From positions 1-13,772 of the forward strand of contig DROE01000295.1 of assembly GCA_011322005.1 (NCBI GenBank): DNA of 13,772 nt. Reading direction: 5' to 3'. Shown piece by piece: positions 6,781-12,960 of this stretch (its first letter is position 1; each line of letters opens with the position of its first letter). A program made the translations under genes and the position numbers. This DNA is from Devosia sp. Lineage in GTDB: Bacteria > Pseudomonadota > Alphaproteobacteria > Rhizobiales > Devosiaceae. The notes beneath the pieces are model-generated. The model was not told the origin of the DNA, did not search any database, and saw nothing but the letters and a program-made list of their open reading frames with translations.

Positions 6781-7503
6781 ATGACAAACCAGACAAAGCC
6801 CATCGACCTTTTCACCTGGACCACCCCCAACGGTTACAAGATTTCCATCATGTTGGAAGAGTTGGGCGTGCCCTACACGCTGCATATGGTCGATATCGGC
6901 AAGGGCGAGCAGTTCGCTCCCGACTTTTTGAAAATTTCCCCCAACAACCGCATTCCAGCTATTGTTGACCCTGAAGGGCCGGGCGGCAAGCCGATTTCAG
7001 TGTTCGAAAGCGGCGCAATCCTGAAATATCTGGGCCAGAAATTTGGCCAGTTTTACCCCTCCGACCCGCGCAAACAGGTCAAGGTCGATGAGTGGCTGAA
7101 CTGGCAGATGGGCGGCTTTGGCCCCATGCTCGGTCAGAACCATCATTTCGCCCTGTATGCACCGGAAAAAATTCCCTACGCCATCAAGCGCTATGTGGAT
7201 GAAACACACCGCCTCTATGGCGTTCTGGACCGGCAGTTGCAGGGGCGCGATTTTATCGCCGACGAGTTTTCCATTGCCGACATTGCCACCATCGGCTGGG
7301 CAAACAACTACGAAAAGCAGGGTATCGACATTGCCGAATTTCCCGATTTTGCCAAATGGCACAATCGCATGAATGCCCGACCCGGCGTGCTGGCAGGTCT
7401 GGCGATAGGCAAGGACAAGGACCAGAAAACCGAAATCGCCAACGATGAGCAGGCCCAGTCGGTTCTGTTCAATCAGCGCCACCGGGCTACTGGCGACAGA
7501 TAG
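6781..7503 (+). CDS. yfcG: YfcG/YghU-like glutathione S-transferase (Nu class)
   Basis: A 240-aa cytoplasmic GST close to E. coli YfcG in layout. The thioredoxin-like N-terminal domain has the TPNG motif (T15, N17), which in YfcG contacts glutathione in place of a catalytic Tyr/Ser/Cys. SPNNRIPAI at 53-61 includes the cis-Pro, and FESGAILKYL with E76-S77 binds the gamma-Glu of glutathione. GGFGPMLGQNHHF at 111-123 is diagnostic for this subgroup, and SIADIA is the helical-domain N-capping box. YfcG acts as a disulfide-bond oxidoreductase with weak peroxidase activity, so a redox role is likely. The C-terminus is about 20 residues longer than E. coli YfcG and polar. The ribosome site is weak. 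It is divergent from the TSUP transporter and convergent with the DUF2147 gene. Confidence 0.93.
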   Translation: MTNQTKPIDLFTWTTPNGYKISIMLEELGVPYTLHMVDIGKGEQFAPDFLKISPNNRIPAIVDPEGPGGKPISVFESGAILKYLGQKFGQFYPSDPRKQVKVDEWLNWQMGGFGPMLGQNHHFALYAPEKIPYAIKRYVDETHRLYGVLDRQLQGRDFIADEFSIADIATIGWANNYEKQGIDIAEFPDFAKWHNRMNARPGVLAGLAIGKDKDQKTEIANDEQAQSVLFNQRHRATGDR

Positions 7504-7621
7504 TTGAGTTGGGCAATCAGAAGCAGATTTTGTGACAGCGTTGAAGCAGGGTGCCCGCGAAATGCTGAAGGATTAGCAAAGAAACTGATTAAGTGTCAGA
7601 TCGTCCTCTTGAAATCCTTGG

Positions 7622-7666
7622 GGGTGCGTGCCAGCATCCCCTTTCAAGGAGTGGTGGCACGCACCC
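7622..7666. terminator. 12-bp perfect inverted repeat spanning the DUF2147 stop codon
   Basis: GGGTGCGTGCCA (7622-7633) and TGGCACGCACCC (7655-7666) are exact reverse complements around a 21-base loop that itself contains CCTT-TC-AAGG. One arm lies in the last codons of the DUF2147 gene, the other beyond its stop. It sits between two convergent genes, so a bidirectional transcription stop or 3'-end stabiliser is plausible. No T-run follows on either strand, so rho-independent termination is uncertain. Confidence 0.45.
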
Positions 7667-8165
7667 AGTCTTCGCCCATGCAAAACAGATTGAACAAGAC
7701 ACATCCGGAAAGGCGGATATTGTTGTCGTCCAGCATTTCCAGAAATCCCTCATAGGTTTCCCCGTCCTCGGGGTTGTAGATGACACCCTTCATTTTGCCA
7801 CGCGAAAACTCTGCCTCCAGTGACAGGATTTGCAGACCCAGAACCGGGCGTCCGCGCAAAGAGGGGTCCTTGTTGAGGCTGTCTACATAGTTTCCATTGA
7901 ACTCATCGACCTTGTCGCCATACTTGTCCCGAATATGCTGGGGAATAACTACCTTGGTGATGAAGCCACAATAGCCGGTTTCACAGGGCTCGATGGATAT
8001 CTGAGACTGGGACAGGGTGATCCATGTGCCAACAATGGGGCTGTTTGGATCGCCGACAGCCGCCGGTGCATTGCCGGCAGCCAGAAAAATGGCCGCACAG
8101 GCAACACCTGCCAGTGAACCCCCTGAACGTAGCCCCTTTGATCTTTCAGGTTTCCCCTGCCGCAC
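7644..8165 (-). CDS. DUF2147 family secreted protein
   Basis: A 173-aa predicted exported protein. A basic N-terminus (MRQGKPERSKGLR) precedes the hydrophobic stretch LAGVACAAIFLAAG and an APA cleavage site near residue 35, a standard Sec signal peptide. The mature part matches DUF2147: GTWIT near the start, IEPCETGYCGFI, LRGRPVLGLQIL, KGVIYNPEDGETYEGFLEM, and GCVLFNLFCMGEDWVR at the end. Four cysteines could pair in the periplasm. Function is unknown for the family. The start is GTG with GGAG six bases upstream; no in-frame ATG gives a better signal peptide. Its stop codon lies inside a 12-bp inverted repeat. Convergent with the GST gene. Confidence 0.87.
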   Translation of the reverse strand: MRQGKPERSKGLRSGGSLAGVACAAIFLAAGNAPAAVGDPNSPIVGTWITLSQSQISIEPCETGYCGFITKVVIPQHIRDKYGDKVDEFNGNYVDSLNKDPSLRGRPVLGLQILSLEAEFSRGKMKGVIYNPEDGETYEGFLEMLDDNNIRLSGCVLFNLFCMGEDWVRATTP

Positions 8166-8272
8166 GACTCACTCCAGAAAAACGGAATATCCCCAGATTC
8201 GCATAGTTGAGCCAAATTTCAGATTAATCAAGCCAAAATTGGAGGTTATCCGGGCCTGAATTTGCTCGCCCC

Positions 8273-8319
8273 GGCAGCTTGCGGGCTGCCTCTCGCGGTC
8301 GCCTGGAGCGTTTCCAGGC
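8273..8319. repeat. Two adjacent perfect stem-loops
   Basis: GGCAGC-TTGCGG-GCTGCC (8273-8290) is followed ten bases later by GCCTGGA-GCGTT-TCCAGGC (8301-8319). Neither is followed by a T-run. They could be a terminator remnant, a processed RNA 3' end, or REP-like elements. Confidence 0.4.
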
Positions 8320-8468
8320 TAATTGGAACCAGTTATCCGGTTTGTACAACGCGACCAAACAAAGATTTGTAGGCCGGATTTTATTCAATCAGACCGGATA
8401 GGAGCTGGCGCGAATGAAGCCAGTGCAAGCCTGAACAAGTTGTCAAGAGCACTCAAGCATCGGCAAAT

Positions 8469-8518
8469 TTGACCAATTGCCACAAAAACGCTTGAAGCCT
8501 GCGGGTTTGGTCTTTAAG
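8469..8518 (+). promoter_or_regulatory. Tentative tRNA-Ser promoter region
   Basis: TTGACC at 8469 is a 5/6 match to a -35 box, but the hexamer 17 bp on (TTGAAG) is a weak -10. An alternative pair is TTGAAG at 8492 with TTTAAG at 8513, spacing 15, which would start transcription near the tRNA 5' end. Neither is strong, so only the region is proposed. Confidence 0.25.
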
Positions 8519-8527
8519 CACGGCCCT

Positions 8528-8617
8528 GGAGAGGTGGCCGAGTGGTCGAAGGCGCTCCCCTGCTAAGGGAGTAGGCGAGGAATCGTCTCGAGGGTTCGAA
8601 TCCCTTCCTCTCCGCCA
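8528..8617 (+). tRNA. tRNA-Ser (anticodon GCU)
   Basis: A 90-base class II tRNA. The acceptor arms GGAGAGG (8528-8534) and CCTCTCC (8607-8613) pair, followed by discriminator G and encoded CCA. The anticodon stem CTCCC/GGGAG holds the loop CTGCTAA with anticodon GCT at 8562-8564, reading AGC/AGU serine codons. The long variable arm (TAGGCGAGGAATCGTCTCG region) is typical of tRNA-Ser, and the T arm is GGGTTCGAATCCC. tRNA-Ser genes are frequent island insertion points, and a restriction-modification block follows about 335 bp downstream. Confidence 0.97.
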
Positions 8618-8720
8618 CTTGCTTTCGAGAAATGTTTCTCCGGACTTGGCCGCGCCCGGATTTTCCCGTTGTTTTCAAGGGTTATGCGGGGTGGGCTATT
8701 CACCACCGGAGGCGCCGGGA

Positions 8721-8751
8721 GGCCCGAAATCGGTCTCTCCGGGCCGTTTTT
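8721..8751 (+). terminator. Rho-independent terminator after tRNA-Ser
   Basis: GGCCCG (8721-8726) and CGGGCC (8740-8745) form a GC-only stem around a 13-base loop, followed by GTTTTTC. The T-run lies directly after the stem on the plus strand, about 100 bases beyond the tRNA end. Confidence 0.65.
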
Positions 8752-8855
8752 CTCTGAACCTCATGACTGCGGCGATTTGGTGAATTTCTTGCAAGATACT
8801 GAAATCCCACCATTATTTTGTAACGCAACCTGAACACTTCGATGGCGGTGGCAAC

Positions 8856-8888
8856 TGGCGAAAATCGACCAGGATCGGACGTTCGCCA
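8856..8888. repeat. 7-bp inverted repeat downstream of hsdM
   Basis: TGGCGAA (8856-8862) and TTCGCCA (8882-8888) are perfect reverse complements, 19 bases apart. It lies about 65 bp past the hsdM stop. No T-run follows, so it is a weak terminator candidate or an insertion remnant. Confidence 0.3.
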
Positions 8889-8952
8889 ATGTGTGAACGG
8901 TGCCTGCTTTGCATCCTCCGCCACTCACCTGAAAAGTACACCAATAGCCACG

Positions 8953-10587
8953 TCAATCTGATCCATTCTCAAGTTCGTATGGCAACGCCGGCACCCCCAG
9001 TTCCTCCAGATAGCGGTTGTGTCGCTGGGCGGCCGTCTCAACCTGTTTCCGCAGGTCAGCGAGTCGCTGATGAACAGCGGCCAGATCGACCTCCTCTTCC
9101 GGTTCGGCAGTGCTCACATAACGCGAAATGTTCAGGTTGAAATCGTGTTCTTCCTCTATCTCTTGAAGGCTGACGACCCTCGAATAGCGATCCTCTTCCT
9201 TCCGGTGCTTGTATGTCTCGACGATCTTGTCGATGTGCTCGGGTAGCAGCGCGTTCTGCCGCTTGCCCTGCTTGTAATGCTCGGCCGCGTTGATGAAGAG
9301 CACGTCATCGGTGCGCTTGCATTTCTTGAGGACGAGGATGCACACCGGGATACCGGTTGAGTAGAACAGCTTCGCCGGCAGGCCGATCACAGTGTCGATG
9401 TTGCCGTCCTTCAGGAGCTTGGTGCGAATCTTATTCTCGGCTCCGCCCCGGAAAAGAACCCCATGCGGCAGGATGATCGCCATGGTGCCGTCCTTGGCGA
9501 GGAAGTGGAACCCGTGCAGCAGGAAAGCGAAGTCGGCAGCTGACTTCGGCGCCAGGCCGTAATCCTTGAAGCGAAAGTCCTTCGCCATCTCCTCGGTCGG
9601 GGTCCAGCGGTAGCTGAAGGGCGGGTTGGCGACCACGGCATCGAACTCGATCTTCTTCGCCGGGTTCGGTTCGCGCAGGATGTCCCAGTCGTTTTCCAGG
9701 CTGTCGCCATGGTGGATCTCGAACTCGGTGTCGCGTACGCGGTGGAGCAGCATGTTCATCCGGGCCAGGTTGTAGGTGGTGATGTTCTTTTCCTGCCCGA
9801 AGAGCTTGCCGATGCCGCCCTTGCGCATGTGGCGCCGGACATTCAGCAGGAGCGAGCCCGAGCCGCAGGCGAAATCATAGACATTGCCCAGCTTGTCGCG
9901 CTTGCCGGCTGCCGGATCCTGGCTGTCGAGGGTGACGATCCCCGACAGGATGCTGGAAATCTGCTGGGGCGTGTAGAATTCGCCCGCCTTCTTGCCGGAA
10001 CCGGCGGCGAACTGGCCGATCAGATATTCATAGGCGTCGCCGAGCAGGTCGCGCTCGCTGGGAAAATCGGCCAAGCCCTCGGCGATCTTCTGGATGATCG
10101 TGCAGAGCCGCGCATTGCGCTGGGCATAATTCTTGCCGAGCTTTTCGGAATCGAGGTTGATCTCCGAGAACAGCCCCTGAAAGCTGGACGAGAAGGACTC
10201 GTTCTCGATGAACTTGAAGCCCTGCTGCAGCGTGCTGAGCAGATCGGGGCTCTGGGTGCGGGCCAGCTCGGCGATGGAGTTCCAGAGGTGATCGGGCTTG
10301 ATGACGTAATGCACCTTGCGGCGCATCACGTCTTCGAACTCCTCGGTATCTTCCGGGTTCTGCGCATACCAGACGGCCAGGGGCGACCAGCGATCACCCG
10401 GCGGCAGCACGGGCCAGTCGGGGCCCAGTTCGGCCTTCGCGGCCTCCTCGTAATTGGCCGACAGGTATCGCAGGAAGAGGAAGGACAGCATGTAATCGCG
10501 GAAATCGTCCGCATTCATCGCCCCGCGTAGCTCGTCGGCGATGGCCCAGAGGGTCTTGCCCAGGCGGATCTGGTCTTGTTCGGTCAT
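8953..10587 (-). CDS. hsdM: Type I restriction-modification methyltransferase subunit HsdM
   Basis: A 544-aa N6-adenine DNA methyltransferase, the modification subunit of a type I enzyme. The HsdM N-terminal helical domain (LWAIADELRGAM ... DYMLSFLFLRYLS) spans about 10-45. GEFYTP at 202-207, the AdoMet motif I DFACGSGSLLL at 238-248 and the catalytic NPPF at 321-324 are all intact. The C-terminal NISRYV and a coiled coil (AAVHQRLADLRKQVETAAQRH) that packs against HsdS follow. The layout resembles the EcoR124 (IC) type. The ATG overlaps the stop of the ATPase gene upstream (ATGA), and GAGGAGG lies within that gene's last codons, so translation is coupled. Being last in the operon, after hsdS and the ATPase, is unusual. 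The gene itself looks intact, but methylation also needs HsdS, which carries a stop codon here. Confidence 0.95.
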   Translation of the reverse strand: MTEQDQIRLGKTLWAIADELRGAMNADDFRDYMLSFLFLRYLSANYEEAAKAELGPDWPVLPPGDRWSPLAVWYAQNPEDTEEFEDVMRRKVHYVIKPDHLWNSIAELARTQSPDLLSTLQQGFKFIENESFSSSFQGLFSEINLDSEKLGKNYAQRNARLCTIIQKIAEGLADFPSERDLLGDAYEYLIGQFAAGSGKKAGEFYTPQQISSILSGIVTLDSQDPAAGKRDKLGNVYDFACGSGSLLLNVRRHMRKGGIGKLFGQEKNITTYNLARMNMLLHRVRDTEFEIHHGDSLENDWDILREPNPAKKIEFDAVVANPPFSYRWTPTEEMAKDFRFKDYGLAPKSAADFAFLLHGFHFLAKDGTMAIILPHGVLFRGGAENKIRTKLLKDGNIDTVIGLPAKLFYSTGIPVCILVLKKCKRTDDVLFINAAEHYKQGKRQNALLPEHIDKIVETYKHRKEEDRYSRVVSLQEIEEEHDFNLNISRYVSTAEPEEEVDLAAVHQRLADLRKQVETAAQRHNRYLEELGVPALPYELENGSD

Positions 10588-11711
10588 GCGGTGGCCTCCT
10601 CGGCTTCTTCTTCGGGGAACAGCTCGGGGTTAAAGCGATAATCACTCATGAAGTTGTTCAGAATCCTGCGGAAAATATTCTTGTTCTCTTCGATCATCTC
10701 GACCGGTTCGAACAGCGAATAGCTCCCATGGCTCAGAAGCTGCACATAGCGGAAATGCAGCGTGCCGTCCTCGTCGTCGGGGTCGCGCTTCATCACCTCG
10801 CCGACGTGGTTGAACCCGTGAAAGGTCGCGGTCTTTTCCATGATGCTGCGCAGGATGGTGAAGTGATAGGTGTAGAGCTTGCCGGACTGCGCGGCCCCGT
10901 GCAGCTCCTTCAGCATGGCGACGTGATAGAAGCGCGGGGTCTGGCCCGTGTTGCGCAGCTTCCAGCCGGTGCCGTCGCAACTCAGGAAGAGCTGCCACGG
11001 CTTGCTCAGCTCGTTGCACAGCACGTTGAAGAACAGAGTGTGGTGGGAGGAGACGACTGCCTTCAGCCGGTCCTGATCCTTCAGCATGCGCGCCAGATGC
11101 GCGGCGACGGCGATGGCGTTGTTCTCGTCCAGCGAGGAAATCGGGTCGTCGATGTAGAGGTATTTCACCCAGTCATAGGCTTCCTGCCCGTCGATGGCGA
11201 GCTGGGCGACGGCCAGGAAGAAACACCAGATGAAGATGTTTTCCTCGCCGCGCGAAATCTTGATCGGGATGGGCACTTCGTTGCCGTCCGCGTCTTTCTC
11301 GGTCTCGCGCCAGAAGAGGATCGTGCCCTGCGCATAGTCGATCTGGAATTCGAAATCGCAGTAGCGGCGCAGGATGGGGCGGATACGGTTTTCCATCTCC
11401 AGCTCGGCGAGCCCGTCGAAGAAGGCCGAGTCGCGGTTCATGCGCAGCACGCGGTCGCGGTCGTTTTGCAGGTCGTTGTCCCAGCTGAAAAGGTCTTCGG
11501 TGAAGGCGTTGAAATAGAGCGTGTCGCGGGCCGTGGTCTTGCCATCGGCGTCATGTTCCTTGCCCAGCTCCTTGAACACCATCGACAGCCGCGTCTTGCC
11601 GGTGCCGTTGTGGGCGAAGATCAGGGTGCATTTCTTGGCCTTCTCCTCGATCTCCCGGCGCAGATGGGTGGCGAGGTCCTCAAGGGACGGGAAGCTCTGC
11701 ACGTCGGCCAT
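10584..11711 (-). CDS. PrrC-like anticodon nuclease candidate (ABC-type ATPase in hsd operon)
   Basis: A 375-aa cytoplasmic protein. The ABC-type ATPase part has Walker A AHNGTGKT at 33-40, the signature-like SRGEE at 153-157, Walker B YIDDP at 186-190 with the D-loop SSLD, and a switch histidine in VVSSHH at 219-224. The C-terminal part has R288-x3-E292 in LRSIMEK and H328 in LLSHGS. E. coli PrrC has the catalytic triad R320, E324, H356 in the same order and similar spacing, and is likewise about 396 aa and lies inside a type I operon. PrrC cleaves tRNA-Lys when a phage disables the restriction enzyme that keeps it silent. Here the same role is inferred, not shown; the tRNA target is unknown. 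The gene starts 3 bp after hsdS and overlaps hsdM by 4 bp, so all are co-expressed. It could instead be an accessory ATPase without nuclease activity. Confidence 0.82.
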   Translation of the reverse strand: MADVQSFPSLEDLATHLRREIEEKAKKCTLIFAHNGTGKTRLSMVFKELGKEHDADGKTTARDTLYFNAFTEDLFSWDNDLQNDRDRVLRMNRDSAFFDGLAELEMENRIRPILRRYCDFEFQIDYAQGTILFWRETEKDADGNEVPIPIKISRGEENIFIWCFFLAVAQLAIDGQEAYDWVKYLYIDDPISSLDENNAIAVAAHLARMLKDQDRLKAVVSSHHTLFFNVLCNELSKPWQLFLSCDGTGWKLRNTGQTPRFYHVAMLKELHGAAQSGKLYTYHFTILRSIMEKTATFHGFNHVGEVMKRDPDDEDGTLHFRYVQLLSHGSYSLFEPVEMIEENKNIFRRILNNFMSDYRFNPELFPEEEAEEATA

Positions 11712-11741
11712 GGCTCAACCGACCTCCCGCGGGAAAAGCTT

Positions 11742-11846
11742 CTGCATCAGGCCCTTCTTGTGGGCCTTGAGGGCTTCGATAGTCTCGCCCTGCGCGCAGG
11801 TCAGATCGTCGAGCGCGGTCAGGCAATCGGCGATCATTTGTTGTTC
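11742..11846 (-). repeat. hsdS conserved-helix repeat, distal copy
   Basis: These 105 bp align without gaps to 12342-12446, exactly 600 bp away. Both encode EQQxIADCLTxLDDL through AHKxGLMQxLFP, the helical spacer that binds HsdM. The 5' and 3' thirds of the repeat are nearly identical and the middle is divergent. Confidence 0.8.
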
Positions 11847-12250
11847 AACAGCGGCAGGAGGAACCGCCATCTTGATTGCCGAGAAAGTCGGGAACTTCAG
11901 ATTCCAAGTATCGGACGTCACACCCTGCGAGTATTGAGTGAATTTTTCAAGGCTTGATGGGTGCTTGAAGTAATATCCCCAAAATTCCGGGATCTGGCCA
12001 TCGTCAGGTATGACCACCGTGTATGCCGGGCTGACCAAGCCGAAGTTTTTCGACACGCCGCTCGCACCCTGCCACATCCGCATAGAGTTGTAGACGATGT
12101 CGCTTGGCCGCACTTGCTTGTAATTTGAAAGGTCTGAACTGGCGTTCGTTCTTCTATCCAGATCAGACGTCGGGACGACTCCTCTTTCCATCGTTACAGA
12201 AAGCAACTGGTTCCGGTTACCCCCGCGCTCCACTCGTTCGGCAAAGACTC

Positions 12251-12302
12251 CCCCCAACCGCTTCACCTCCCACGGGCCGGCGTCGCGGAATTCGGGGAAG
12301 CG
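12251..12302 (-). repeat. hsdS FPEFRDAGPWEVKRLG repeat, second copy
   Basis: This 52-bp stretch matches 12881-12932 at 48 of 52 positions by eye. It encodes the entry segment of the second target-recognition domain. Such matched segments at both domain entries allow domain exchange by homologous recombination. Confidence 0.8.
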
Positions 12303-12341
12303 GAGGCGGGGGGTGGTTTGGCCGGGGGCGGGGAAGAGGCG

Positions 12342-12446
12342 CTGCATCAGGCCCCTCTTGTGGGCGCGCAGCGCCTCCAGCCGCCCCTCCTCGGCCCGGA
12401 TCAGATCGTCGAGCGAGGTCAGGCAATCGGCGATCTTTTGTTGTTC
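12342..12446 (-). repeat. hsdS conserved-helix repeat, central copy
   Basis: Partner of 11742-11846, with an exact 600-bp offset. It encodes the central conserved helix between the two target-recognition domains. Confidence 0.8.
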
Positions 12447-12880
12447 GTCGGGGATAGGAGGAAGCGGAATGGGCATTTCCGCGTATTCCGTCCCGTTGAT
12501 ACCGGGTTGCCCACTTCGCGCGGAAGTCTGCTCGACCCACCGCCAATATTGCCTCGTCCTGAGAAAATTTGACAAGAATTCCGAGTTAAGCTTGCTGGGT
12601 GCGGGCCTAACTCTAATGAGGTAACCCGCGAAAACGAGTTTCCCGTCTTTGGGGTCGTATTTATAGGATTTTCCGACACTCGCGCCGGTTCGTGCCAAGA
12701 CAATGTCACCGGGCGCAAGATAATGGCTTATCGATGCCGAAATGTCGACCGACACGCGCCCTTCTTTAGAAAGCGAACCATCTTCGTTGATGTCGGTAAT
12801 TCAAACGTATGAGGGCAAATCTTCGGAATAGGGAACGGCAGGGGCATTCACGCCGTAGTCTGGAGTTTGTGCGAGAAGAT

Positions 12881-12932
12881 CCCCCAACCGCTTCACCTCC
12901 CACGGCCCCGCATCGCGGAACTCGGGGAAGCG
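12881..12932 (-). repeat. hsdS FPEFRDAGPWEVKRLG repeat, first copy
   Basis: Partner of 12251-12302 (48/52 identical, 630 bp apart). It begins the first target-recognition domain, upstream of the premature stop. Confidence 0.8.
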
Positions 12933-12960
12933 CAGCTCTGGCACTGCTCCGGCCTTCGCC

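Larger units (their letters stand above)
8166..8527. other. Non-coding region with hairpins and repeated TATCCGG elements
   Basis: No credible gene is seen in these 362 bp. It contains two adjacent short hairpins (8273-8290, 8301-8319) and four TATCCGG-type elements: GTTATCCGG at 8245 and 8332, and the inverse CCGGAT at 8374 and ACCGGATA at 8393. Its right end must hold the tRNA promoter; TTGACC at 8469-8474 is the best -35, but the -10 partner is poor. Confidence 0.5.
8618..8952. other. Non-coding junction between tRNA-Ser and the hsd operon
   Basis: No gene I can support is seen here. A minus-strand frame at 8700-8924 is open but has no ribosome site, no recognisable family and a stretch of low-quality, Arg-rich sequence. 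The segment holds the tRNA terminator, a 7-bp inverted repeat at 8856-8888 and a 10-bp copy of the tRNA 3' end at 8916-8925. It may be old insertion debris. Confidence 0.45.

Noticed and set aside
8700..8924. 74-codon minus-strand frame between tRNA-Ser and hsdM
   Set aside because: GTG start without a ribosome site, Arg-rich unstructured sequence, no recognisable family, and it covers the tRNA terminator.
9709..10530. 273-codon plus-strand frame opposite hsdM
   Set aside because: It is a mirror of hsdM codon bias. hsdM motifs are all intact on the minus strand.
10728..11957. 409-codon plus-strand frame opposite the ATPase and hsdS genes
   Set aside because: It crosses the boundary of two well-supported minus-strand genes and is rich in Val, Glu and Gln runs typical of mirrored GC-rich coding DNA.
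12755..12755. GTG at 12755 as the true hsdS start
   Set aside because: The upstream in-frame segment encodes conserved HsdS sequence with an excellent ribosome site. The GTG would only be a restart site after the nonsense codon.
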